DNA from: Camillea tinctor
Lineage: Eukaryota > Ascomycota > Sordariomycetes > Xylariales > Xylariaceae
Direction of reading: 5' to 3'
Assembly: GCA_022578605.1 (NCBI GenBank)
Contig: MU394067.1
Location: 124,001-188,000 of the forward strand
DNA length: 64,000 nucleotides
Positions 11,902 to 22,264 of the stretch are shown in pieces. The notes beneath the pieces are model-generated. The model was not told the DNA's origin, ran no database searches, and saw only the letters and a program-made list of their open reading frames with translations. The position numbers and the translations under genes were made by a program. Each line of letters begins with the position of its first letter. Within the stretch, counting starts at the first letter, position 1.

Positions 11902-12625
11902 ACCAGCTTGGTGAGCAGCGTGGTCTGATAGGAGTTGGAGGGGAGAAAAAAAGAATAAATGATTGCTATATCACGGCGTAATGGTTCGTAGGGTCACATG
12001 AATCAATCAATGAACTTGCCATTCCGAAATGATTTCGGTGGGTTGCATATTTGTGAAATGTTTGTTGATGCGCAATGAGATGATTTTGATATTGCCTAAG
12101 GTAGTTCTCTCGTCGGATCCGATTATGTAGAACTTATGGGGTATTGCATCTTGCAGATGCAAGGACCACTTCATAGTACTACTATAAACCACGACGCAAA
12201 GCAGCATTCTCCGAGTTTGAAGCATATATTGGTGTAACTTGCTATGTAACTCCCCGAAATATAACATGGTGGTACTGATTTTCGCCATTGAAATCGTCTT
12301 AGTTTCCCTGTTGTATAATCAATCAGAAATGCCAGTGTGTTACATCTATTGACCTTCCCCCGAGGAACAACGTTGCCTGGGGGCTATTCATGATCAAATG
12401 TTTCTTCTAAAAAGAAAAAGAAAAAAAGGGGGTGAATAAAGGAGGTCCCTTCTCTTGCACCTTCCTCGCCAACAAACCATCTAATGCATATTTGCAGTGT
12501 ATATATGTTGTATGAAAAAAACATGATCACGCGTATATAGATGGGCAAAAGACCGGATCTCGTTCTCTGATCTTATTTAAACAAGCACCTTCTCTCTCGC
12601 TCTCGCTCTCGCTCTCATTTTCATC
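11902..12625. other. Convergent 3' flanks of RPL4 and the aminotransferase gene
   Basis: No coding signal. A (CTCTCG)-type CT repeat at 12593-12616 lies just beyond the aminotransferase stop. Confidence 0.6.
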
Positions 12626-14720
12626 TTAGCATCCCATGACCAAGCCGAGATTCGTCAAGCCCTCTACCTCTGCGCTGCTTTCTTCGACGGCGGGGCCGCC
12701 GCCGTCGACCTCGCGGAGAATGTCCTCGATCTCCTGGGGGTTCTTGATGCGCCAGAAGCGCTGGATGCCGCGGGCGAAGCGCAGGGAGGCGGAGTCGATG
12801 TTGTCGTCGGTCTCGGCGGCGAAGCAGAGGCGGTAGTAGGCCCAGCCGCGGGCGGCGCGGATCTGGTCGTTGGCGGCGAACATGGCGCCGGGGGAGACGA
12901 GGACGATGTAAGGGCGCTTGGTGAGGAAGAGCATAAGGGCCATGGAGAGGGCGGGGCCGTCGAGGACTTTGGTTTTGGATGAGGTGGAGGAGGTGGCGGC
13001 GGCTTTCCAGAGGGGATGCGTTTCGAAGCGCACGTGCAGCCAGAGGAACATGCCGCCCCGGGGCCAGGAGAAGTCGTAGAGCCGTGTCTTGGTGATGACG
13101 CCCCAGTCGGCGTCGGCTTTGCGCATGGGGGTCTGCTGCTTCAGCTGGTGGGCGTTGTCCTCGAGGATGCGACACATGCGGTTCATGCGGCGCTCGTACT
13201 CGCCGCGCAGGCCCTCGAGCCAGCGCACCCAGCCGTCCATCTTCCAGCCGCTGAAGGCGGCCTGGTCGCGGTACCGGGAGAGGAGCGAGAAGGCCTTGGA
13301 CGTGGCCTCGGGCTGCGGGCCCATGATCGACTCGGCGATGACGACCTGCACGAAGCCCGAGGGCTGCTGCGTGCCCGACTCGCTGATGCGCAGGATGCGC
13401 TCGCAGATCTGCGGGGTGGCGGTGATCCAGCCGAGGCGGCATCCGGGCGCGACGGTCTTGGAGAAGGTGTCGAGGCGGACGACGCGGCCGTCGACGTCGA
13501 TGCTAAGGAACGAGGGCGCGAGCGAGTCGAGGAACGGGTACCCCGACTTCTTCTCCAGGGTGTTGGCCTCCTTAGGCTCGGGCACGGGCAGGTGCCGGGC
13601 CTTGGCTTCTTCTACCTCGGCTGATGGGTATTGCAGGTACCAATACGGATCGTCCTCGACGATGATCACGTCGTACTTGCTGCACAGGGCGTAGATCTCC
13701 TTGCGCCGCTGCAGCGATAACACGCCGCTCGTCGGGTTATGTCCTATTCTACACAAGAACACCTCTATTAGTAAAAATTTAAAGAAAAGGAAAAAGAAAA
13801 ATCAGAGATCAGCCAAAAACGACTTACGTGACCGTGTACATGATATGGGGTCTCTTCCCCTTGCTATCATCCCAGTTGGCGAGGACATCCTCCAGCCCCC
13901 CAGGGCCAAACGGCAACATCCCCTCGGCATCCATCTCAACAGGCACGACCTGGACGCCCCTGGGCGCGGCCTGATTCGCCGCGTTGCTGTACATGAAAAC
14001 CTCGGTCAGCATGCCGGGTCGCTCGCGCACGTCATTCTTGCCCGGGACCCATATGTTAGTGAAGAGCTCGAGAGCCTTGGACATGCCGTCGGTGGCGCCG
14101 ACGGTAAGTATAACCTCGGGCCCGCCTCGGTAGGGCACGTTGGGGTGCAGGCACTCGCGCGCGAACTGTCGGACGAACGAGAGCAGTGGCGGATACCCGT
14201 TAGCCTGGCCGTATTGCAGCGCCGTTGCTAGGTCGATCTTGCGCGTCGGATCGGAGGAGCCGGCGTCGTCGTGCGGCACTACCACGTGCGAGGCTGCGCG
14301 CGGGTTGGTTGGCGGGGAGGAGGAAGGGCTCCCGGGGTGGTTCGGCGTGGGGGTCCATCGGTTCGGCTTCGCGGTCTGGGCCTCGAGGGTATCGAACGGG
14401 AAGAATTGGGCATTGGGAAGACCTGATCGGAAGGGGAAAGGAAAAGAAGATTTAGGTTAGTCTTTAGGTTAACAACTGAGTTAAGGTCTTACATATATCG
14501 AGGGATGGTAGGGATGGTAGGGATGATAGGGATGATAGGGATGACTGATAAGCTGCTGTTACTTACCGCCAGCAAGGTTACTTATTCCCGGAATCTGGAA
14601 ATACTTGTAATACTGTTTCATCGAGCTGGGTACACGGGCGTTGGTAACATCCGAGTACAGATGGCTCAGGTCCTTGGGCAGAGGCTTCTCTGTCTCGGTA
14701 CCAGCAACAGGATCGTCCAT
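12626..14720 (-). CDS. PLP-dependent class I/II aminotransferase (ARO8/kynurenine-type)
   Basis: Transfers amino groups between amino acids and 2-oxo acids; the fungal ARO8-like branch acts on aromatic amino acids, 2-aminoadipate or kynurenine. Exons 14720..14567, 14422..13828 and 13748..12626 give 623 aa. Intron donors are GTAAGT, and introns are 144 and 79 nt. Evidence for the family: LPNAQFFPF near the N-terminus, the GHNPTSG loop across intron 2, the VEDDPYWYLQ strand with the PLP-contacting Asp, and DTFSKTVAPG with the Schiff-base Lys (codon 13459..13457), followed by RLGW. At 623 aa it is longer than typical ARO8 proteins of about 500 aa; the extra length is mostly loops and a low-complexity C-terminus. 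Exon 3 is very GC-rich, which opens long false frames on the other strand. Exact substrate cannot be read from sequence. Confidence 0.93.
14502..14546. repeat. 9-bp minisatellite in aminotransferase intron 1
   Basis: About five copies of GGGATGRTA in tandem within the first intron, near its 5' splice site on the minus strand. Confidence 0.85.
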
Positions 14721-15159
14721 GGTAAAGGTAATACAGTTGATAGCTCAGGGAAATTCAGTCGTGCAAATAATGTAAATCGTGTCTTAGATCTGTGTAAATG
14801 AAACTAAAGTTGTACAACTGGTAACTACTCAGTAAGTAGTAGTAAGTAAGTACAGCTATGATGTGATCGAGGAGCAGGATGATGGAAACTGGATGTATAA
14901 GATAACAAAGGATGGGCTATAGGGGCCATTTCTAATCAAACTCTATTATACTGCTATTATATATACCTATACCTTGTATACACCCAGCAATAGTGGACGG
15001 TAAGGCGATGACAAATGCAACTGGCTACATTCCTGGGTTCCATTTCCTTTTCTGTGCCACAGAACAAGTCAGCGATAAGCTAGGGGACTAGATAGGGAGA
15101 GACTGGGGACCTTTTTCTAGATATGTATACGTACCCGACACGTGTAGATGAGGGATACG

Positions 15160-15637
15160 ATGACCAGGGGGTCAAATTTTCTGGCCAGGGGGTCAAAAAG
15201 CTTAGACCATCACTTTTTGGCCAAGGGGTCTGATTTTTTGACCCCCTCCTCAGCTGAGCCAACGTTGACCTTACGTTTATTAACGCATAGTTATAAAGCT
15301 TATATTTACTTAGCTATATCAATATATTAAGTCGGCGTAAGGTCAGCGTAAGGTCAGCGTAGGCTTTATAACCTACGTTGAGCCTACGTTAAGCATACGT
15401 TTATAAATATTATATACTATTATAATCGTTTATGGTTGCTAGCTTAACATATATACTTATATACGCCAATATCTCTAACTATATACGCTAACGTTTTTAA
15501 TTGCTATCTTTTTATTGACTATAAGGTCTCAACGTTGGCTCAACTGAGGAGGGGGTCAAAAAATCAGACCCCCTGGCCAAAAAGTGATGGTCTAAGCTTT
15601 TTGACCCCCTGGCCAGAAAATTTGACCCCCTGGTCAT
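15160..15637. mobile_element. 478-bp non-autonomous inverted-repeat (MITE/foldback-like) element
   Basis: Two 109-bp arms, 15160-15268 and 15529-15637, are inverted copies differing at only two positions that I can find. Each arm contains sub-repeats of CCAGGGGGTCAAA, once in inverted form. The roughly 260-bp core is extremely AT-rich with TA-rich words, as RIP would leave. No transposase is encoded; the short open frames in the arms are mirror images of each other. I could not find a convincing target-site duplication at the borders, so the superfamily is open. Confidence 0.82.
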
Positions 15638-16697
15638 GTGTATACTCGGGATTGGGACAGGACTTGCATAAAATTCAGGGTTTCATGGGTTTTGATGTGA
15701 CCTATCAATCAATCGGTTAATTGATCTGGTACCTAATTAGGTACATTTCCGGAAAAAAGTCCAATTATAATTCGAGTAATAGTGTACAGTAGAAGTAGTA
15801 GTGAAATGACATTAGCATTTAACTTGTAAGAGTTTGTCTATAACTCGTGTTTATTCTTATTGGTTGTATCGAGCCTCTTATATGGAATTGATCCACTGGA
15901 CGTTCTAGGTTAAGTACCCACGGCTCGCTTGACCGTACAGATTTCAATACGTTTTTTCAGGTTATACAAAACATGGCATACAAAGTGTGGGTCATCCGAT
16001 AAAGTATGCAGATCAGATAGCCTCTGGCAGGCCTTTTATTTATTTATTTATTTTATTTATAGAAAAAACTTTTTTTTTGGTCAATGAGGTGTTACTTGAC
16101 ATTTGCCTTGGAATAGTGATGCCCGACTACGGAGGTAACTTTGTTGTAAATAAAGTCCGTCTATCCTATCACTAAGGAGGAGATGGTGCTGACAGGTTAT
16201 CTTAGGTACCTATGTAGGTATGTAGGTTATTAGGTAGGTTAGGTTAGATATTCACAATGCATCTATGCATCAATCCGTATTTTCGTCCCGCGTAATAAAT
16301 TACAGATGCGGGGAGCTGCAGGGAACCCCCCACCTTATTGAACTCACTCGCAATGCGGACCGAGCACCGGCGAGAAATCTTTGACTCCTACAAACAATTT
16401 ATATGACGATACCGACATCTCTACCTATAACTTATCCACATAGAGTTAACTTCCAATTAACCTCAGATTCTACATAACCTACTAGTACTACATCATATAC
16501 TATCAGGAAATCCTCCATTGGTTCTTGTATTAGAAGCTATCTATTTATCTCGTTTCCCCTGACGTACTTTACCCCTCCAAACGCCGCCTCCTCGTTAATT
16601 TTGGGGGACACTATACCATTTACGACTCCTTTTTCTCCCCTTTTCTGATTTGTTTCATACCGTTAGTAGATCAGTCATTCCTAGTAGCCGAGCCTTC

Positions 16698-16705
16698 TAT
16701 ATAAG
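16698..16705 (+). promoter_or_regulatory. TATA box of the MTHFR gene
   Basis: TATATAAG lies about 80 nt upstream of the MTHFR start codon. The short leader between has no upstream ATG. Confidence 0.6.
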
Positions 16706-16780
16706 GGAGGAGGGATATAATTCCATCCCATTACATCGCATCGCATCCTCTCCTGCCCAGAACATCAACCATCCCCCGCT

Positions 16781-18796
16781 ATGGAGAAGATCACAGACAA
16801 GATCGCCGCCTTGCCGGCCGATTCGAACTATTTCTCGCTTGAATTCTTCCCGCCTAAGACCACCATGGGCTTCTCAAACCTACGCGACCGTCTCGACAGA
16901 ATGGCCCGCGCATTGCGACCTCTTTTTGTGAACGTGACCTGGGGAGCCGGCGGTTCGACCGCAACCAAGTCGATCGAGCTAGCCGAGATATGTCAGAGGG
17001 AGCTGAACCTGACCACCTGTCTACATCTGACCTGTACCAATATGAGCCGCAAGATGATCGACAGAGCACTGGAAGATGCGAAGGCATTGGGTATACGGAA
17101 TATCCTAGCCCTGAGAGGCGATCCCCCTCGCGCCGCAGAATACCAGAACCCCGACGAGAAACCCGAAGACGCTATTGACGAGGACTTCCAATGGGCTGTC
17201 GATCTAGTGCGCTATATAAAAAAGAATCATGGCGACTACTTCTGCATTGGTATCGCTGCATACCCAGAAGGCCATGCCGATGAGAGCCATCCCCTTGGCC
17301 AGAGTCTGGAGCACGATCTTCCCTACCTAGTTGACAAAACCCTTGCCGGGGCCGATTTCCTCATGACCCAGCTTTTCTTCGATACAGATGCATATGACAA
17401 GTTTGAGCGGACGTTACGGGAGCACCCGAGCGGTGCTTTCAAGACCATCCCTATAATCCCTGGTCTGATGCCGATCCAGAGTTACCAGATGATCAGGAGG
17501 ACCACGAAACTCAGCCATGCTAAGATCCCTGATGCTATTATGGCTCGGCTCGATGAGGTCAGGAAGGACGATGAGAGAGTTAAGAACGTCGGTGTCGATA
17601 TTTTAAGTGAGATTGTTGAGCGGGTCAAAGAGATCAAGAGCAGAACACCTGGCCCCAAGGGTTTTCACTTTTATACTCTGAATCTTGAGAAGGCTGTCTC
17701 CTTTGTTGTTGAAAAGACACACCTGATACCCCCCAGTACGCCTGCAGAAGAGGATGCGGTTGTGGACGAGGAGATACCAATCATACCTTCAGTCCAAGTC
17801 AATGGGGCTTCATCTCAAGACCGCCTTTCAATACCTCTGAGGGATGGCTCGAGGAGGCAATCAACTGTCGGTTCGGAGCCCAGAAACCGTGTCATCATCT
17901 CTGGTCGGTCACTGTCGCACCCAGAATATGAAGCTACTCAGGCCGAAGCTAGTATACCAGCGGAGCCTATCAACACCAGGGCTAACACTCTCGCGATATC
18001 CGAAGGAGAAGGAGTCCTTGGACGGGAAGCAACATGGGATGACTTTCCTAATGGAAGATGGGGTGATGCTCGATCACCCGCTTACGGACAAATCGATGGA
18101 TACGGGCCTAGCCTGCATGTTACTAACGCACAGGCTATTGCCCTATGGGGCTACCCCAAGAAGATTGAAGATGTCAATGAACTATTCGTGCGCCATTTAA
18201 AGGGAGAGCTATCTGCCATCCCATGGAGCGAGGAGGAATTCAATGAAGAGACCGGCACCATCAGCACCGAGCTTCTACAATTGAACTCTAAGGGGTGGTG
18301 GACCGTAGCATCACAACCCGCTATTAACGGGATACGTTCATCAGACCCAACATTCGGCTGGGGACCCCAGAATGGCTTCGTCTTCCAGAAGGCCTTCGTT
18401 GAATTCTTCATCCCATCCGCCGCGTGGAAGGTCCTGCACGAGAAGCTCCAGAGCTCAGAGGTCCAGGGCTCGGTATGCTTCTTCGCGGCAAACGCGGCTG
18501 GGGATTTCAAGTCGTCTGATGAGACGGGTGAGGTCAGAGAAGCGAGCACCAACGCGGTCACCTGGGGTGTCTTTCCCGGAAAGGAGATCATCACGCCCAC
18601 CATCATTGAGGAGGTGAGCTTCCGCGCCTGGAGCGAGGAGGCCTTTGGCATCTTTGGCGAGTGGGCCAAGGTCTACGGAAAGGGATCCGAGAGCGAAAAG
18701 TTGCTCGAGACAGCCCGCACTGACGCCTGGCTGGTCAACATCATTCATCATGACTACGTTGACAAGGATGCATTGTGGAAATTACTTCTGGATTAA
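16781..18796 (+). CDS. met12: Methylenetetrahydrofolate reductase (MET12-like isoform)
   Basis: Reduces 5,10-methylene-THF to 5-methyl-THF, the methyl donor for methionine synthesis; cytosolic and FAD-dependent. The gene is a single exon of 671 codons, close to yeast Met12 (657 aa). Residues 1 to about 310 are the TIM-barrel catalytic domain: SLEFFPPKT, TWGAGGST, HLTCTN, ILALRGDPPR and PGLMPI are all present. A linker rich in Ser and acidic residues follows (about 320-410). The C-terminal regulatory, SAM-binding-type domain has LGREATWDDFPNGRWGD, SPAYGQIDGYGPS, GWGPQNGF and VTWGVFPGKE. FFPPKT and TWGAGG match the Met12 branch better than Met13. Fungi usually carry one gene of each type, so a second paralogue is expected elsewhere. 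A TATA box lies about 80 nt upstream. Confidence 0.96.
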   Translation: MEKITDKIAALPADSNYFSLEFFPPKTTMGFSNLRDRLDRMARALRPLFVNVTWGAGGSTATKSIELAEICQRELNLTTCLHLTCTNMSRKMIDRALEDAKALGIRNILALRGDPPRAAEYQNPDEKPEDAIDEDFQWAVDLVRYIKKNHGDYFCIGIAAYPEGHADESHPLGQSLEHDLPYLVDKTLAGADFLMTQLFFDTDAYDKFERTLREHPSGAFKTIPIIPGLMPIQSYQMIRRTTKLSHAKIPDAIMARLDEVRKDDERVKNVGVDILSEIVERVKEIKSRTPGPKGFHFYTLNLEKAVSFVVEKTHLIPPSTPAEEDAVVDEEIPIIPSVQVNGASSQDRLSIPLRDGSRRQSTVGSEPRNRVIISGRSLSHPEYEATQAEASIPAEPINTRANTLAISEGEGVLGREATWDDFPNGRWGDARSPAYGQIDGYGPSLHVTNAQAIALWGYPKKIEDVNELFVRHLKGELSAIPWSEEEFNEETGTISTELLQLNSKGWWTVASQPAINGIRSSDPTFGWGPQNGFVFQKAFVEFFIPSAAWKVLHEKLQSSEVQGSVCFFAANAAGDFKSSDETGEVREASTNAVTWGVFPGKEIITPTIIEEVSFRAWSEEAFGIFGEWAKVYGKGSESEKLLETARTDAWLVNIIHHDYVDKDALWKLLLD

Positions 18797-20525
18797 AATT
18801 TGGGAAGCTAAAGGGATACCAAAAAATGATGTAGCAGTAGACTGGTGTACATAGAAAGAGGACTCGAGAGCAAAAAAAAAAAATTTGGCAATGCATTGTA
18901 TGGCGTAGCATTGTGTGTATATGATTGCGAGAGTTCAAGATCTTTCATATCAAGAGAAGTAAATGTTTTAATTGATCTTCCTTGATGTAAGGCAGAATAG
19001 GGGGGATAAACGATACTTAATATATCGAGATTGACGCCTCGCCTCATTCCATCCTACCTATTGCCTGTACTGACATGTGGTCTATATGTTCTCTATACAT
19101 TGAGCGTTAAACATGATTTGAGATGGGCAAAAGGCACTCATAGAAAAAAACAAAAGGGGGATAATAGAATAATTACGTCTGCGTTCGCGTTAATGTTTGC
19201 TTGCTATCTCTTTCTATAAATAATATACTTAGTGAAAGATCCCCCTCCCCCCTTTTCTCCCACACCATACCTAGTCTATCCATTTATAAGGATATCAAAC
19301 CATCAACTACTAATCTATCCCTCAAGATCTGGTAGGAAGGATTAAAGGAACACCCCCTTAAACAGGTAGGTTATAGGTAACCTATATCTTTTCTTCACCA
19401 TCTCATCCTTTTCTCTTTATGCCACCTTTTGAGACATATGGTTATATATCTAAGTAGTTAGGCATGTTCTACATAACCTGCCTTTTCATTATTTCAACTA
19501 ATCTCTCCCCACCCCCGGGCAAACCCGTAGTCCTCCTCTGAAACCCAATATCACAAGAGAACACTACCAAAGATAAAAATAAAGACAAGGGTAAGGATAA
19601 AAAGTAAAAGCAGAAAGCTTCGCGCACTTTTATTTCAGTTCATAGCTATCCGTGACTACCTAGACAGAAGCAAATAGATAGATTACCCCCTTGACTGTGA
19701 GAAAACGTGTCTTCCGTGACCGTGAAACCCTCAAATGCTTCGTATTCTTCTTCCCTTCCTCTCTCCCTCTTTTTTATCTCCTTTCATCATCTATGCAATT
19801 TTTTTTCCTCGGTTACCGTCGTGATACCCTTCGTCGAAGCAGAAACCAAAATTATAGGCAAAAGATCGGTCGAATGGTTTATATGAGCCCAGTTGAGTTG
19901 AGCTGAATCTGGTGTGTTGTGTATCATTCCACCTGCGCAGGAGGAGGGAATAAAAGACCAGACCTCAACCTTGAACTTCTCAATCTTAGCTCGTGGAGAA
20001 ATGTGCTTTCTTGTATCATTCATTGCCTTATCCCCTTTTCCTCGCCCCTCTCCCTATCTCTCTCCTCGATTTTTTATAGTAAAACCATCTCTGCAACATC
20101 CAGGATGCGGGAAACGCGAGCCTCCTCAGACCCCAGGGGCCGCGTATAGATGGTATTAATAATCATCGATGGTGACAATCGGTATAAGACCTAAAAAAAA
20201 AAAAGAAAAGAAGAGAGACCGTAATGCAGACCTAAGCCCAGCGTAGATAATAAAAAGGGAAAAAAGAACCGCGGTAGAAATCGAGAGGAAAAAAAAGAAA
20301 CCCGATAAAAGAAAAATAGAAAACAGCCCATTCATCTATACTCGTACACGACGCATTGATATTGGGGGGAAAGAAGGTGTAAAGGGAGAGGTCTGATCTG
20401 AAAAGATGTTCGGCACAAAGCACAAGGTGCGTATAATACCGCCACTACGACCAGTGCAGTGCCATCATTCAAGTTTGCCGACAACAACAAAACTCCCTCC
20501 TTCCCCCTTTCCCCTTGCTTAGCCT
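18797..20525. other. Convergent 3' flanks of MTHFR and the duplicated-exon gene
   Basis: About 1.7 kb of AT-rich, pyrimidine-tract DNA with A- and T-runs. No reading frame resembles a gene. Confidence 0.6.
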
Positions 20526-22264
20526 CTAAATCTCCCCATCCTCATACTCCTCCGGCAAGATCCCCGCCAGCGGGTCCGCGTAGTGCATCTCGAACTGCTG
20601 TTGCTGGGGAGGCACATCATCCCTCCGCGGCTGTCGCTGGAGGGGCGCGTACTCCTGCTTCACCTTGGTCTTGGGCTTGGGCACCTGCGAGACGTCAATG
20701 ACGCTCAGAGCGTCGCCCTCGTCGTCCTCGTCGTCGCGGATGTGGAACGGGTTCGAGAACGAGGACGTCATGGCCGAGTCCGAGGCCGCGAACGACGAGC
20801 CCGCGAACGAGGAGGAGATGCCCATGTTCCCGCTGCCAAAGATGGAAGACGATCCTCCGCCGCCACCGCCCATTCCCAGATCCGCCGCCGCGGGTCGCGG
20901 TGGCGCGGTCGTGGTAGGCGTGGTAGTAATCGGGGACGCCTGGGTCTGGCCCAAGTGCGCGGGGCGGGACTTCTTCGGGGCGGGGCGCTTGGTGGGGGTA
21001 TCCTGCTCGAGGTCCCTAGCGTCGAGCTCCGAGTCGTCCAGGTCCGCGGCATCGTCATCGTCGTCGCCCTCGCCGTCGCGGAAGCTGGCGGGCTGGCTGC
21101 GCTTGCGCTTCTGGGTGCTGGCGCGGCTGGTGGGGGTGCTGGCGGCCGATGTGGTGGAGAGGGAGAGCTTGCTGGCGCGCGAGCCGGGGGTGGAGGCCAC
21201 GTTCACGCTGCGGGACGAGGAGGGTGTGCCCGGGACGGTGACGCGTGCGGGGTTCTCGCCCTTGGCGACGGCGTCTTTCTGCGCGCGGCCTAGGGCCTTG
21301 ATGTCGCGGAACTGCCATTCGATGCCTCCGGGGGTGGACTCGCCGAAGAGCTTCTGGATTTCTGCAGGGAACGGGTTAGTGTTTCTTTAACTTTTATCTT
21401 TTTCCGTACAAGAGGCGTAGCAAAAAAAGGTGCTCGTGAAATGATATAAGGGGGAAGGGATGCCATGAATGTTATGGGAACCAAAAGATGGAGACCGAGG
21501 GGTGGTAGCCGTGAGGCAAAGAAAATAGAGTGAGTTGAATCACCTCCTTGCTCCACGGGTAATTGTCCCGGATCCTCGCCTTTGGCATGGTAAGCGAGTT
21601 GCAATTTTGCGAGCTGCTTGACCGGCCGCATGCGATGCTCGAGGGCAGACTCGGTCGTTCCCCCTCCTACCAGGGACGCCATTGCTAGAACCTATTAGGC
21701 GATACCCCTAATAACCTCTTGCGAGACATTACCGCCAACAGGAAAAAAAAAATAAAGACGATGAAGTGAAGGTGTAGTGTAATATGGGGCAAAGGGGGTA
21801 AAAGGATGAAAATGTGGTGAAGGGGCAAAATCACCTCCTTTCTCAATGGGCAGGTCACCGGGATCCTTTCCCTCCTTAACACAAGCAGCCTGCATCTTGG
21901 CTAGCTGCTTGATGGGTCGTAGGCGATGATTAATCGAGTCTTTAGTAGCGCCTCCACCAACGTGGGCCGCCAGCTCTGTGAACTATCAGAGACCAGCGAC
22001 CATCGAGCCATGGGGTAAATCACGACCCAGCAGTCGCATCAGGTAGATAATTTCGGAATGGGGCGGTGTTGAGTGGAGCATAGGTGAAGTGTAGGGAGAG
22101 GGATGAGAACTAGCCAAGAGGGACGATTCTCTCTACATGAGGAAAAAATGGTATGGTGACTTACCCTTGAAGTCCAGCTTTACCTTATTAGTGGCAATGA
22201 CGGCCGCAAGAAGACGAGTGCTGGCCTCGTACGTCTTGAAGTTGGTCTTTTGGGTAGGCGCCAT
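20526..22264 (-). CDS. Uncharacterised fungal nuclear-type protein with tandem duplicated exon 2
   Basis: Function unknown. Exon 1 is 22264..22165, exon 2A 21975..21835, exon 2B 21684..21544, exon 3 21361..20526. With one copy of exon 2 the product is 358 aa; with both it is 405 aa. Exon 1 (MAPTQKTNFKTYEAST start) and exon 2 together resemble the short helical N-terminal module of many fungal hypothetical proteins, with the core HRLRPIKQLAK. Exon 3 is low-complexity: Ser-rich, a basic QKRKRS nuclear signal, a run of Asp, a Gly-rich tract and an acidic C-terminus, suggesting a disordered nuclear protein. All exon 2 splice phases are 1-1, so 2A, 2B or both can be used in frame. Both copies end at the same rare GTGATT donor. 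The exon structure is well supported by phase; the role is not known. Confidence 0.8.
21544..21684 (-). other. Exon 2B (downstream copy of the duplicated exon)
   Basis: 141 nt, phase 1 to phase 1, acceptor TTCTAG and donor GTGATT. Encodes 47 residues containing EHRMRPVKQLAK and EDPGQLPVEQG. 25 of 47 positions match exon 2A. Confidence 0.8.
21835..21975 (-). other. Exon 2A (upstream copy of the duplicated exon)
   Basis: 141 nt, phase 1 to phase 1, acceptor CACAG and donor GTGATT. Encodes 47 residues containing NHRLRPIKQLAK and KDPGDLPIEKG. Confidence 0.8.

Larger units (their letters stand above)
14721..16780. other. Divergent intergenic region between the aminotransferase and MTHFR genes
   Basis: Contains the TIR element at 15160-15637, AT-rich DNA, a TAGGTA-rich block at 16195-16250 and the MTHFR promoter. 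No protein-coding gene seen. Confidence 0.65.

Noticed and set aside
12621..13442. Arg/His/Pro-rich minus frame of 273 codons
   Set aside because: Shifted-frame shadow of the aminotransferase exon with the skewed composition expected from GC-rich codons.
13016..13694. Two open frames of about 200 codons on the plus strand
   Set aside because: They lie opposite the GC-rich third exon of the aminotransferase, whose family motifs on the minus strand are clear.
15080..15720. Two near-identical short frames on opposite strands
   Set aside because: They are the two arms of the inverted-repeat element read in mirror image, not genes.
20583..21390. Plus-strand frames of about 240 codons
   Set aside because: Antisense to the Ser/Asp/Gly-rich last exon of the duplicated-exon gene; no domain, composition is a mirror of the repeats.
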